64,000 nt of DNA, taken from NCBI RefSeq assembly GCF_036850765.1, contig NC_089496.1:104246767-104310766 (forward strand), given 5' to 3'. The stretch comes from Saccopteryx bilineata (Eukaryota > Chordata > Mammalia > Chiroptera > Emballonuridae). The translations under genes and the position numbers were made by a program. This document shows positions 21,101-28,440 of the stretch, piece by piece. The first letter of the stretch is position 1. Every line of letters starts with the position of its first letter. Under the pieces are notes generated by a model that did not search any database, was not told the origin of the DNA, and saw nothing but the letters and a program-made list of their open reading frames with translations.

Positions 21101-22434
21101 TAATAAGCATATGACAAACACATCTCCCTCTCTGATGAATCAGTAGAATCAATTTTATGTAATGACTGACATTGACCTTTTCGCAAGAGGAATTTTCAAA
21201 CCAGCTAACAAAATAAGGTCCACAAACATACGGTAACACGCAGGGCATGTCCACTACAACATGAATCAGACCCAAAACTTATTTGGGTGAAAATAAGAGC
21301 AGCGGACGCCCTAACACAAATTGTTAGGCTAAAAAAAAACCTAAACAAGAAAGTTTTCAAAATATATTTTAAAAATGTATATGCAATAATACATTTGCAC
21401 CCCCCGCCACCAATGCCAACGTAATAAATGTCTATTGAATACAGCGGGACACGCACAAGTTTTCCCGACAGGGCCCGTGGCTTAAGTACACATATGGAAA
21501 CAGGAATCGCAGGCAGCAGCGCTGTGGCGAAAAAAAATAAAAACCCACGACTCATCTGCAAGTCAAGGGACCTCTCAGTTTTAGCCCCTGGCTCAACCAC
21601 TAACTCCCGGAGGAGTGACCTTGGGCAAAGCATTCTGTCTCTCCCTCTCCCAGGCCTCAGTTTCGTTATCTTTCAGAGAAAACTTTTAAGTCGCTCCCTT
21701 ATAGTATTATCTCTGTTCCAACTTCCTGTGATTCCGAAAAGGCTTTGGGGCTGCCAATAATCAATGCCAGAAAACTACTGGAAATAGGTTAAACGGGTCA
21801 GAGTCCCCGAAGCGGAAAGACAGTGGCCGGAGGAAGGGTAAGTGGACCCTGACCCAGCAAAGCCCCGCGCTCGGGTCAGGGGGCGGAGAAGTCCGCGGGA
21901 GAGCGGCGGTGGGACTGCCCGGCTCCCGGCCTCGGCGGGAGGTGGAGTCGAGGCTCTCGCGTGCATTGTCCCCGGGAGGGAGCCATGTTTCTTCCTCCTC
22001 GGCACTCCCAGATGGCGGCCCGGGGCGCGGGGCCTAAGCAAACGGAGGACCCATGGCCTGCAGAGCAAGGCGAGGGAAGGCAGAGTGGAGCAGCTCCAGT
22101 CCCGGCATCCCAGTCTTCCGGGCCAGCAGCCCCCAAGACGCCCCGAAAGGCAGCGGTGGGAAAGCAAGGGCCTCCGGGGCGACGATTCCCGGCTCCGCGC
22201 CTCCCACTCTCCGGTCGGTTGGAGCGAGAAGGGAAACCATGCCTCAGCGGCTGGGACGGCGGGGACAGGCACACGAGCCTCCCTCCGGCCGCGTTCAGGC
22301 AGCGGGGCAGCGAGTCGCAGGCCCCGGCCCCCCGACCTCTGAGGTCTCGGTCGCCCAACCCCGTGCGCCCCGATCTCCTACTCACCGTTGGCGCGTTTGA
22401 GCGCATTTTCCGGCCTCTGGAAATAGGCCGGCAT
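1..22434 (-). CDS. EIF3A: EIF3A, eukaryotic translation initiation factor 3 subunit A (5' part of gene, codons 1-523, exons 1-11)
   Basis: Eleven exons on the minus strand join in one frame to a protein starting [16 protein letters not shown] and containing [19 protein letters not shown] and [20 protein letters not shown], which I recognise as eIF3a. Exon lengths 49, 191, 137, 164, 200, 209, 172, 105, 99, 117 and at least 128 nt keep phase at every GT-AG junction. eIF3a is the cytoplasmic scaffold of the eIF3 octamer core that binds the 40S subunit and recruits other subunits through a PCI domain (about residues 315-498 in the human protein), here covered by exons 7-11. Human eIF3a is about 1382 residues, so roughly 860 residues (spectrin-like and repeat-rich C-terminal parts) lie beyond the left edge. 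No stop or frameshift is visible in the exons. Differences from my memory of human are conservative, for example Val to Met in exon 8 and Ser to Ala at the start of exon 10. The start is the ATG at 22434 with A at -3, inside a CpG island. Confidence 0.97.
129..388. other. EIF3A intron 10
   Basis: AT-rich intron between exons 11 and 10 with no repeat or RNA that I recognise. Confidence 0.8.
389..505 (-). CDS. EIF3A: EIF3A exon 10
   Basis: 117 nt, 39 codons, [20 protein letters not shown] through RHCDLQ. Acceptor TTATGCAG|G, donor CAG|GTATGT. Confidence 0.95.
833..962 (-). ncRNA. SNORA19: SNORA19-type H/ACA box snoRNA in EIF3A intron 9
   Basis: Read on the minus strand, the segment forms two hairpins. 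The 5' stem closes GCACAT with ATGTGC. A hinge with H-box-like AAATGA follows. The 3' stem closes GAAGG with CCTTC, and an ACA box (AGACAAAC) sits three bases from the proposed end. I recognise the sequence as close to SNORA19, known to lie in EIF3A. Such RNAs are released from the spliced intron by exonuclease trimming and guide pseudouridylation with dyskerin, NHP2, NOP10 and GAR1. The ends are set from stem and ACA positions and may be off by a few bases. Which of this and the copy at 1621-1749 is the orthologue of the named human gene cannot be decided here. Confidence 0.85.
1377..1475 (-). CDS. EIF3A: EIF3A exon 9
   Basis: 99 nt, 33 codons, [20 protein letters not shown] through LRLLQQ. 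Acceptor TTTATAG|G, donor CAG|GTACAA. It is flanked on each side by an intron carrying a SNORA19-type snoRNA. Confidence 0.95.
1621..1749 (-). ncRNA. second SNORA19-type H/ACA snoRNA in EIF3A intron 8
   Basis: A paralogue of the RNA at 833-962, one intron upstream. It shares TTTCATTG near the 5' end, the GCACAT/ATGTGC stem, the core ATTAGCAG, and the 3' end CCTTCAGACAA. The 3' stem pairs GGAGGTG with CGCCTTC, including G-U pairs, and the ACA box is followed by exactly three bases. The hinge (TCAACAAACC) has no perfect ANANNA H box, only near matches such as ACAAAC, so maturation may be less efficient or use a degenerate box. Conserved stems with changed loop and guide bases argue for a working paralogue rather than decay. 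Confidence 0.75.
1862..1966 (-). CDS. EIF3A: EIF3A exon 8
   Basis: 105 nt, 35 whole codons, [20 protein letters not shown] then [15 protein letters not shown]. Acceptor TTTGTAG|G, donor AAG|GTAAGC. Part of the PCI region. Confidence 0.95.
1967..3277. other. EIF3A intron 7, right-hand AT-rich part
   Basis: No gene. The stretch around 2330-2670 resembles an old L1 fragment (CATAATTGCCCCAAACTGGA), but is too diverged for me to place precisely. The remainder to 3277 holds nothing recognised. Confidence 0.4.
3278..3424 (-). repeat. SINE type B, truncated
   Basis: The reversed B head (CCACCACAGGTCAGGC) ends at 3424. The purine-rich stretch is mostly missing, so this is an old or truncated copy. 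Confidence 0.75.
3425..4264. other. EIF3A intron 7, unassigned stretch
   Basis: AT-rich intron sequence without recognised gene, RNA or repeat. Confidence 0.5.
4518..4899 (+). repeat. SINE type A inside hAT MITE
   Basis: Full-length copy with tRNA-like head and poly(A); target duplication AGAGTGAGTCTT on both sides. Confidence 0.95.
4966..5374 (+). repeat. SINE type A inside hAT MITE
   Basis: Full length, ACATAGGAG subtype with the internal duplicated block (two CCTGGTG units). Target duplication ATCGTTCAG. Confidence 0.95.
5636..6642. other. EIF3A intron 7, unassigned left part
   Basis: AT-rich intron DNA; no gene, RNA or clear repeat recognised. Confidence 0.5.
6643..6748 (+). repeat. 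short 3' fragment of SINE type A
   Basis: Matches only the 3' third of type A (CCAGATGAATCCCAGTTGGG, GGAGTCTGTCTCTC). Flanked by GAATGCTCAAATGT repeats (6629 and 6751), so it looks like a 5'-truncated or internally deleted insertion. Confidence 0.7.
6774..6945 (-). CDS. EIF3A: EIF3A exon 7
   Basis: 172 nt coding [20 protein letters not shown] through RIGLINDM; start of the PCI-domain region. Acceptor TCTCCAG|A. The frame-preserving donor is ATG|GTTGGT, poorer than the average consensus, with a second GT four bases downstream that would break the frame. Confidence 0.93.
6946..7535. other. EIF3A intron 6
   Basis: 590 bp, AT-rich. No SINE or RNA gene recognised. Confidence 0.6.
7536..7744 (-). 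CDS. EIF3A: EIF3A exon 6
   Basis: 209 nt coding [20 protein letters not shown] through EEMQ plus part of an Arg codon. Acceptor ATTTAG|G, donor CAAAG|GTAAG. Confidence 0.96.
8023..8212 (+). repeat. SINE type D (VES-like)
   Basis: Head CCCTGACTGGGTAGCTCAG, a decayed B box, and the typical AATGAATGCATAAATAAGTG body followed by a C/T-rich end. Old copy. Confidence 0.8.
8557..8760 (+). repeat. SINE type B
   Basis: Head GCCTGACCTATGGTGG, B-box-like GGTTTGAAACGCTGG and a CT-rich end with poly(A). Diverged. Confidence 0.8.
8890..9054 (-). repeat. SINE type D
   Basis: Reversed VES-like copy; head end CCCTGGCCAGGGC. AAGCTGG repeats flank it as target duplication. Confidence 0.8.
9465..9664 (-). CDS. 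EIF3A: EIF3A exon 5
   Basis: 200 nt coding [20 protein letters not shown] through SMELWQ. Acceptor GCTTATAG|C, donor CAG|GTATGG. It has HLAQIQR where I recall HLSQIQR in human. Confidence 0.96.
9940..10287 (+). repeat. SINE type C
   Basis: Nearly full copy with A box GTGGCTCAATGG and B box GGTTCGAGACC. Flanked by AAATTTACGTCTA at 9926 and about 10287. Confidence 0.95.
10469..10671 (-). repeat. SINE type B/C-like, old
   Basis: Reversed head GCCACCACAGGCCAGGC at the right. The body has TAGTTGTTCATTGATTGCTT, as in the older VES forms. Confidence 0.8.
10672..11857. other. EIF3A intron 4, left remainder
   Basis: About 1.2 kb AT-rich DNA with no recognised element before exon 4. Confidence 0.5.
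11858..12021 (-). CDS. EIF3A: EIF3A exon 4
   Basis: 164 nt coding [20 protein letters not shown] and onward to YHDIAQQ. Acceptor TTTTTGTAG|T, donor CAACAAG|GTAAAA; phase continues into exon 5. Confidence 0.95.
12416..12552 (-). CDS. EIF3A: EIF3A exon 3
   Basis: 137 nt, starting [20 protein letters not shown]. The acceptor is ...TTAG|GTGAAT and the donor GAGAG|GTCTGT. It ends within a serine codon completed in exon 4. Confidence 0.95.
12708..12898 (-). CDS. EIF3A: EIF3A exon 2
   Basis: 191 nt, codons 17-80, beginning [18 protein letters not shown] and ending KNICQQ. Acceptor TTTTCCAG, donor CAG|GTATGA. The preceding intron 1 is 9.5 kb and full of SINEs. Confidence 0.96.
13003..13226 (-). repeat. 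SINE type B
   Basis: Full-length reversed copy with long GA-rich part and head CCACTACAGGTCAGGC. Confidence 0.95.
13510..13860 (-). mobile_element. LINE-1 fragment, ORF2 region reversed
   Basis: Carries reversed L1 ORF2-like phrases (GTGTTGACTATACTAGACCT, GAATCTTCCAACACATAAGC). Frame is broken; old copy. Confidence 0.6.
13870..14260 (+). mobile_element. LINE-1 3' UTR fragment
   Basis: Matches the L1M-type 3' end seen again at 33800-34590 (shared AAATGAAGGACA, TTCATTAGTTGTGACAAA and AATATTAAGAGGG-like blocks). Non-coding. Confidence 0.6.
14418..14800 (+). repeat. SINE type A
   Basis: Full-length copy with a short deletion in the A box. Its 3' end was included in the tandem duplication described at 14685-15240. 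Confidence 0.93.
14685..15240. repeat. tandem duplication, two units of about 278 bp
   Basis: Bases 14685-14962 (3' end of a SINE plus about 160 bp of unique intron) are repeated at 14963-15240. Differences are few: a 4-bp loss in AAAGGTTATTTAACTTG and small changes in the A-rich tail. Confidence 0.92.
15290..15677 (-). repeat. SINE type A, old
   Basis: Reversed, diverged copy recognised by GGATCCACCC, GCCCATCTGGGG and the head ATTGAGCCAATCAGCCAG. Confidence 0.85.
15757..15957. repeat. SINE fragments: plus-strand head joined to a reversed type D
   Basis: 15757-15806 is a plus-strand head (CCCTGGCCAGATGGCTCAAT). 15810-15957 is a reversed VES-like D copy ending AACTGAGCTATCTAACCAGAG. Confidence 0.75.
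15984..16351 (+). repeat. SINE type A, first of a tandem pair
   Basis: Full-length ACACGGGAG/CATCTGC subtype. Preceded and followed by AGAGTTAAACA. Confidence 0.95.
16364..16767 (+). repeat. SINE type A, second of a tandem pair
   Basis: Full-length ACATAGGAG/CATTTGC subtype with the internal duplicated block. The same AGAGTTAAACA follows it, giving three copies of the target repeat in the array. Confidence 0.95.
16768..17496. other. EIF3A intron 1, unassigned stretch
   Basis: AT-rich intron DNA; nothing recognised. Confidence 0.5.
17497..17826 (-). repeat. SINE type A, old
   Basis: Reversed diverged copy; head end AAAGCCAACCAGCCAGGGCC. Confidence 0.88.
18057..18310 (+). repeat. SINE type C, partly deleted
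   Basis: Head TCTGACCAGGTAGTGGCACA and body with GGCTTGAACCCAAGGTCACT; the middle is shortened. Confidence 0.85.
18485..18605 (+). mobile_element. LINE-1-like 3' terminal fragment
   Basis: TATAGAACTGTACACCTAAA, TTTTATTAACCAACATCACC and CAATAAAAAAT resemble a common L1 3' end. Assignment is from memory. Confidence 0.45.
18627..18645. repeat. (GGGA)n simple repeat
   Basis: Four to five GGGA/GGAG units. Confidence 0.9.
18898..19240 (+). repeat. SINE type C
   Basis: Nearly full copy; flanked by AAACTGTAT(C/T)AGCAG repeats. Confidence 0.94.
19241..19980. other. EIF3A intron 1, unassigned stretch
   Basis: AT-rich intron DNA with no recognised element. Confidence 0.5.
19990..20150 (+). repeat. 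SINE type D, first of a tandem pair
   Basis: Short VES-like copy; ATTACAGAAA precedes and follows it. Confidence 0.85.
20169..20312 (+). repeat. SINE type D, second of a tandem pair
   Basis: Separate D copy, clearly different in its A-box region from the first. TTACAGAAAC follows it, giving three copies of the flank. Confidence 0.85.
20446..20594 (+). repeat. SINE type D
   Basis: VES-like copy with GAAAATGT target repeats on both sides. Confidence 0.85.
20595..21547. other. EIF3A intron 1, unassigned stretch
   Basis: Mostly AT-rich single-copy-looking DNA; the 142-codon open frame on the minus strand here has no recognisable protein. Confidence 0.5.
21548..21690 (+). repeat. MIR element (old tRNA-derived SINE)
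   Basis: Contains the MIR core phrases CTCAACCACTAACTCC, GTGACCTTGGGCAAAGC and CCTCAGTTTCGTTATC. Confidence 0.7.
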
Positions 22435-22850
22435 CTTGGCGGCAGGCTCTTCTCAGCCGGCGTCAGTGAACTCTTCAGTGGCCCGGGCCGGGAGACGGGA
22501 CGAAGGGGAACCAGCGCGGGGCTCCACGCGCCTCGCCAGCAGTCGCCCGCGCCCAGCCAGCCAGAGACGGAAAGGAGAGGGGCACGTGACCTCCGCGCGG
22601 CGCCGCCGCCGCTGCCACCTCCCAGGTCCCGGATGTAGGGGCTGTCCGCGTGCGCACCGCCCTTTCCCCCGCGCGCAGGCGCGCTGGCTTTAGGCGCGTG
22701 GCTGACGTGGCGGCGGCTGGCGTCATCCGCGCGCTTCGTTGCCCCCTTGGAACTCCGGGGTTAGACGTTAGGGAGGCGGGTCTTCTCAGGCCCCTCGCTC
22801 CTCCAGCGAGACTTGGGGTGGGAAAGGTGAGATTTGAGTTCTTGTTTCTG
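21830..22850. promoter_or_regulatory. CpG island and promoter region of EIF3A
   Basis: About 1 kb of GC-rich, CpG-dense DNA over EIF3A exon 1, in contrast to AT-rich flanks. It contains an E-box CACGTGAC (22583-22590), an NRF1-like GCGTGCGCAC near 22648, CRE-like TGACGTGG near 22703, and a YY1-like AGATGGCGGC near 22010 in the start of intron 1. These are motif matches only. No TATA box was seen near the start. Several long open frames here are by-products of high GC. Confidence 0.8.
22386..22434 (-). CDS. EIF3A: EIF3A exon 1, coding part
   Basis: Codons 1-16 plus one base of codon 17 ([16 protein letters not shown]). The donor reads CAACG|GTGAG. The 5' UTR continues to the right of 22434; its exact start cannot be read from sequence. 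Confidence 0.95.
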
Positions 22851-23365
22851 TCTGGCTGGAAGACAGGCGTCTGCACAGACTCATTTTTACCATGATTTGT
22901 GCGGAGTCATACAGTGACAGGTCCATTCGTAGGGAATGGACCCAGAAAATGCGGAATTTATCCGTTTAACGGAAACGCGTGGAGCAAGCGTATTTAGGTC
23001 CACGTGGCTCAGCACTAGCAAAAGTGGTGACCTGTCACGTCACAGACTAGCATAGCAAGGAGGAACGCAGTAGATAACAAACCAGCTTATTTTATATCTA
23101 AGTAAAATTAAAAAGTTGGTGACAGATTGCCTAAAGAGTGGGAGCCCTCAGACAAGGCGAGTGTTGAGCTGAGACCTTAAAGATGGGGACAGACTGGTGA
23201 CAGCAACCTGGCACAGGGCAAAACCCCGCCAGCAGAACGTACCTGTATATTTGAATGTGCGTGGAGTGTTGTCGCCTTTATATTCCACACACATCGCAAA
23301 CGTAAGAAAAATGAGCACTCGTGAAAATAGGCCCTATGCTGTGGTCTATTATTGATTAATAATCT

Positions 23366-23548
23366 TTTTTAAAATTTTTTTTTTTTTTTTTTTTTTTAGA
23401 GGAGGGAGAGAGAGAAAGAGAGAAGGGGAGGAGGAGCAGGAAGCTTCAACTCCCATATGTGCCTTGACCAGGCAAGCCCAGGGTTTTGAACCAGCAACCT
23501 CAGCATTCCAGGTCGATGCTTTATCCACTGTGCCATCACAGGTCATAC
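23366..23548 (-). repeat. SINE type B
   Basis: Reversed full copy with target duplication TGATTAATAATCTT at 23352 and 23549. Confidence 0.94.
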
Positions 23549-24591
23549 TGATTAATAATCTTAATCTTCAAACATTAGCTATTTATACCTAGAATTTGAA
23601 AGCCATTTAAACTAAATCTAATTACTAAAGCCTTCCGTATGAAATTAAGATGAGTTCAGAAGAAAAACTCAGAAAGCAGCTGTGGAATAAATTGTTACAA
23701 CTTTATTACACAGTTGTAATAATAGAGGGTACATGTGAATTAATATACATAAGAGCACTACATTACTGAACGAGAAAACCACAGTACACAAAAAGCATTT
23801 CCCCTCTTTTTCTGCCTCAGCAAAGAGTGGGGTTTTTTTTTCAATTTAACTAAATTGACCTCTGTAAAAGAAAACTTGTTGAAATGCTGGCAGACAAATC
23901 ACAAATTCTAAAAAAGTATTTCAAAATTAAAATTCAGAGAGCTCTTCCTTTAAATGCTTAAACCATTCTAACTTTCTGAGCTTATTCCCCACCAACTAAG
24001 CCAAACAGGGTTAAGCAACACGTACTAAGAAGCTATAGGGACTGTTTTATGGGACAAGATCAAGAGACTCGTTTGTGTATATAATAATTAAGTCAAAATT
24101 AAAGAGCTAAACATAAGAGCAAATATAGCTTTTAAATGATGTAGTTAGAAAACTAGTAGACCATAGAGAGATGTAACAATAAAATAAAAGAAAACTTGGC
24201 CTAAATAGCAGAAAAAGTTTTCCAACATTCTTACCGTGAAAATGGTAACATGATACCATTGATTAATATTATTTGGTAGACCTAAAACAAGGCAAGCACT
24301 AGAAAATCAGGAGGTAAAATGAAATCCAGCATCTCTATCTCTTTACCTTTTCTCTTTCACGTTATTAAAAGTATATGAAGCATTTGGTAACATAATAGCC
24401 AACGATCATTTAAGTGCATTAAGTAAAATTTTTTAGAGTCTACTACCATATTTGTGAATAAGTAAAAGATAATGTCAATTTCAAGGATAAATTAACCTAT
24501 TAATTTTACTACATGTGACTGGATAATTCCTACAATGTTTTGGGGGGTTTTCTGACAAGTAAAGTAAATAAGATTCTCAAAAAGCAGAGGT
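23549..24591. other. intergenic stretch right of the EIF3A promoter
   Basis: About 1 kb of AT-rich DNA, no gene or repeat recognised. Confidence 0.5.
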
Positions 24592-24825
24592 AGCCTGACT
24601 TGTGGTGGCACAGTGGATAAAGCGTCAACCTGGAAATGCTGAGGTCTCCGGTTAGAAACCCTGGGCTTGCCTGGTCAAGGCACATATGGGAGTTGATGCT
24701 TCCAGCTCCTCCCCCCCTTCTCTCTCTCTCTCTGTCTCTCCTCTCTCTCTGTCTCTCCCTCTCCTCTCTAAAAAAAAAAAAAAAAAAAAAAAAAAAGATA
24801 AATAAAAGATACCATTTAAAAAAAA
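24592..24825 (+). repeat. SINE type B
   Basis: Full copy with long poly(A); flanks GCAGAGGTA and ACAGAGGTA. Confidence 0.92.
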
Positions 24826-25288
24826 AACAGAGGTAATACTTTATACATACTTGCAACATAATGTCTTACAGCTTTAAAACAAGTATTATGTTTTGCAGGT
24901 ACAAAATGTTCTCACATCGTTTTGTTTACAAGAATGCTGTAATGATGATGATATTTATACTGAGGAACATAAATTTCAGAGAGGTAAACTAAGGTTCACG
25001 ATTATACACTCATCAAAAAAACCATTATCAAGTGCACACCATGTGCAAGACACAGAAAGTAAGCACTTACAGGCATACAGCAGTGAACAGGACAGATGTG
25101 GTTCCTGCCTTCTTGGACTTTGCTTCCTAGGGAGAGAAAGTCTTCAAAGACATGCCAGAAGTTCCAGAAGACAGAGATACTACTCCCATTTTGACCCCCA
25201 TTGTCTCTCCAGACCCACCTCTCACCACTCTCAATGTCTTTCAGTGCCTTAGCCCTCTGTTCCATCTCCAGCCTGAAGCATGTCATCA

Positions 25289-25332
25289 CCACTTGGAACA
25301 TTCTTCACTACCACTTGGAACATTCTTCACTA
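25289..25332. repeat. 22-bp tandem duplication
   Basis: The unit starting CCACTTGGAACATT is present twice without differences. Confidence 0.95.
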
Positions 25333-25344
25333 CCACCCATTTTG

Positions 25345-25712
25345 TATTTTTTTTTTTTATTTCTCTGAAGCCAGAAGCAGAGAAGCAGACAGACTCCCGC
25401 ATGAACCCTACCGGGATCCATCCGGCATGCCCACTAGGGGGTGGTGCTCTGCCCATCTGGGGCACCGCTCCGTGGTGGCCAGAGCCATTCTAGTGCCTAA
25501 GGCAGAGGCCATGGAGCCGTCCTCAGCGCCCAGGCCAACTTTGCTCCAGTAGAGCCTTTGCTGCAGGAGGGGAAGATAGAGATAGAGAGAAAGGAGAGAG
25601 GGAAGAGTAAAGAAACAGATGGGCGCTTCTCCTGTGTGCCCTGGCTGGGAATCAAACCTGGGATTTCCACACACTGGGCTGACACTCTACCACTGAGCCA
25701 ACCTGCCAAGGC
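25345..25712 (-). repeat. SINE type A
   Basis: Reversed full-length copy; head end GAGCCAACCTGCCAAGGCA. Confidence 0.92.
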
Positions 25713-25767
25713 ACCACCACTCATTTCTTGTTCTAATGTCAGCCTTCAGGTTAAATGTCACTTCCTC

Positions 25768-25934
25768 CGCCTGACCTGTGGTGGCGCAGTGGATAAAGCG
25801 TCAACCTGGAAACGCTGAGGTTGCCAGTTCAAAACCCTGGGCTTACCTGGTCAAGGCACATATAGGAGTTGATGCTTCCTGCTCCTCCCCCCCCTTCCCT
25901 CCCTATAATGAATAAATAAAATCTTTAAAAAAAA
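25768..25934 (+). repeat. SINE type B
   Basis: Shortened CT-rich part; target duplication AATGTCACTT(T/C)CTCC. Confidence 0.92.
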
Positions 25935-26039
25935 ATGTCACTTTCTCCAGTTTTCTTCCCTGGCCCCTCAACTATACTGCTCACAAAAATTAGGCGCTAT
26001 TTCAAAATGAATATGAAGTAATAAAAAGAAGCATTTGAT

Positions 26040-26435
26040 TTTTTTTTTCTTATTTTTTTTTCTTTTTTAAGCTGGAAACGGGGAGAGACAGCCAGACAGA
26101 CTCCCGCATGCGTCCGACCGGGATCTACCCGGCACACCCACCAGGGGCGAAGCTCTGCCCACCAGGGGGCGATGCTCTGCCCCTCCGCGGCATCGCTCTG
26201 CCGCGACCAGAGCCACTCCAGCGCCTGGGGCAGAGGCCAAGGAGCCATCCCCAGCGCCTGGGCCATCTTTGCTCCAATGGAGCCTTGGCTGCGGGAGGGG
26301 AAGAGAGAGACAGAGAGGAAGGAGGGGGGGTGGAGAAGCAAATGGGCGCTTCTCCTATGTGCCCTGGCCAGGAATCAAACCCGGGTCCCCCGCACGCCAG
26401 GCTGACGCTCTACCGCTGAGCCAACCGGCCAGGGC
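26040..26435 (-). repeat. SINE type A inside mariner MITE
   Basis: Reversed full copy with the internal duplicated block; CATTTGATTTT flanks both ends. Confidence 0.94.
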
Positions 26436-26528
26436 CCATTTGATTTTCTTTTATTAAACAAGAACATCAGAAAAGCAAATAAGTCAAAGAAAGTTCTATT
26501 ATGCAAATGAGATGCAAAACCAACTTTT

Positions 26529-26571
26529 TTTGTTTTGTTTTGTTTTTGTTTTTTGAGGGCTCATCCGGGAT
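26529..26571 (-). repeat. 43-bp retro-insertion with poly(A)
   Basis: T-rich tail plus the short end GAGGGCTCATCCGGGAT, flanked by the 14-bp repeat CAAAACCAACTTTT (26515-26528, 26572-26585). Source unknown; on the minus strand it reads like the 3' end of a small structured RNA. Confidence 0.6.
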
Positions 26572-27119
26572 CAAAACCAACTTTTATTTTATTGATGAAA
26601 ATGCACTTTACAAAAGGCTGAAAGTACTGGAGTAGATACACGTTCCCTGATCCCCTAATTTTTGTGAGCAGTGTAGTTTAGATGCCAAGGCAGTGAGCAT
26701 CAATAACATCCTGTCTTAGCATTGATCATACATCGGTATAATTACTTGCAATCTGTTAGCTCAGTGAAGGGAAGGACTATCTTTGTATTTTTCCTACCAC
26801 TGTGTCCGGAATGCCTAGCAGAGCTTTGGGAAGATAGGATGCTCTCAATATGCTGGAGAGATAAATGAATGAGTCCCCATGTTAACATTTATATAAATCA
26901 GTTTCCTACTATACCTGTGGGGAAAGTAACAAGTTTCAAAGTCAGATGTATGCCTTCTTTCATTCATATAGCATGTTCCCATCAACAAGGAGAGCTGGAT
27001 ATGCCCGAGCCCAGCGTGCAAATATCAAAGAAGAAACAACGTTCTTCACCAAAAGCTATAATCACACAGGTTCTGAACCTCCAGCTGTGCCAAAGTTCAT
27101 TTGTGATTTTCTGAGGTTA

Positions 27120-27300
27120 GTGTTCAAAGACATGCTTTCTTACACCTGTATATCCCTTCTCCATCCTTCTCACCATTACCTTAATACTCCTGGAATACTT
27201 CAAGCCTCAGCTCAAAGGCCTCTCTGCAAAGCCTTTTCTGCCAGCCAAGGTGATAGAATGCCACTTAGCTTATGCTATTTGCTCAGGCCACCATGAACTC
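27120..27300 (+). repeat. L2-like fragment
   Basis: Contains TTCAAGCCTCAGCTCAAAGG and GCAAAGCCTTTTCTGCC, as in L2 3' regions; diverged. Confidence 0.45.
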
Positions 27301-27522
27301 CATCACCCACACCATCCTGAGCAGTCTGCTGCCCCCTGTAGCCCTGTCAAAGGATGGCTGTATATTTTCCTCAAACCATTGGCACCTGGAGGTGGATCAA
27401 TGACCACCTAGCCCTTCCCACTACCTCCTTCCAGAGCATTCTCTCTCTCTTCTACCTTCAACTCCGAGCTTGAAAGCTCACACCATCAGACTAGACCCCG
27501 TTGGACTCCCCCATGGTACAGT

Positions 27523-27572
27523 CCTCTGTAGGCAACTACAAATCCCAGGCCTCTGTAGGCAACTACAAACCC
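27523..27572. repeat. short tandem duplication
   Basis: CTCTGTAGGCAACTACAAA is present twice, about 26 bp apart. Confidence 0.9.
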
Positions 27573-27846
27573 CAGCATTCCTTGGCTCTTAGTTCTGTCT
27601 CCCTGTCCCTCTCTCCAACACTACCGTCATAATTACCGGTAGTTTCTATGCCTGTGTGAGTGATCCTGCCAATATCCCAGCTACCTGGCCTTAAAGGCTG
27701 TGCCCTCTGCCTTACCTCGGCCACTCACTCCCACACATAGTAATACCCCTAGAGTCTAGACCAGGAGTCAGCAGATTTTTTCTGTAAAAGGTTAGCTCAT
27801 AAATAGTTTAGACTTTACAGGCCAGGAGGCAATATCTTTAATTCTT

Positions 27847-28061
27847 TTTTTCTTTTTTTTAATAATTGGGGTTTTTTTAATTCATTTTTAGAGAGGAGAG
27901 AGAGAGGGAGAGAGAGAGGAAAGAGAGACAGAGAGAGAAGGTGGGGAGGAGCTGGAAGCATCAACTCCCATATGTGCCTTGACCAGGCAAGCCCAGGGTT
28001 TCGAACCGGCGACCTCAGCATTTCCAGGTCGATGCTTTATCCACTGCGCCACCACAGGTCA
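27847..28061 (-). repeat. SINE type B, first of a tandem pair
   Basis: Reversed full copy; GGCAATATCTTTAATTCTT precedes (27828) and follows (28062). Confidence 0.95.
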
Positions 28062-28080
28062 GGCAATATCTTTAATTCTT

Positions 28081-28295
28081 TTTTTTTTAAATTTTTTATT
28101 TATTCATTTTTTAGAGAGGAGAGGGAGAGACAGAGACAGAAAGAGAAAGAGAGAGGAGAGACAGAGAGAGAGAAGGGGGGAGGAGCTGGAAGCATCAACT
28201 CCCATATGTGCCTTGACCAAGCAAGCCCAGGATTTCGAACCGGCGACCTCAGCATTTCCAGGTCGATGCTTTATCCACTGCGCCACCACAGGTCA
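28081..28295 (-). repeat. SINE type B, second of a tandem pair
   Basis: Reversed full copy. The same 19-bp flank follows again at 28296, a third copy. The GA-rich part differs in length and order from the first SINE. Confidence 0.95.
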
Positions 28296-28440
28296 GGCAA
28301 TATCTTTAATTCTTGAAGCAACTATTCTTGCTGAAGGGAAAAATAGTCTATTTTTAGATATAGTATCTAAAAATGTAAAAACCATTCTTAGCTTAAGGCT
28401 ATATAAACACAGGCAGCAGGTTGTAGTGTGCTGACCCCTG

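Larger units (their letters stand above)
25975..26673. mobile_element. Tc1/mariner-type MITE with nested insertions
   Basis: Inverted ends TACTGCTCACAAAAATTAG and CTAATTTTTGTGAGCAGTG are flanked by TA on both sides (25973 and 26674), as for Tc1/mariner transposons. No transposase frame. A SINE (26040-26435) and a 43-bp retro-insertion (26529-26571) lie inside. Confidence 0.8.
27762..28440. mobile_element. old hAT-Charlie-type MITE, split by two SINEs
   Basis: Ends CAGGAGTCAGCAGA and GTGTGCTGACCCCTG are inverted and the body has TTTTCTGTAAAAGG and TTTACAGGCC, as in a common old mammalian hAT MITE family. No clear 8-bp duplication remains. Confidence 0.6.

Noticed and set aside
21775..22876. 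Overlapping open frames of 115-225 codons near the EIF3A start
   Set aside because: Low stop density from high GC in a CpG island; no known protein and all overlap promoter or intron sequence.
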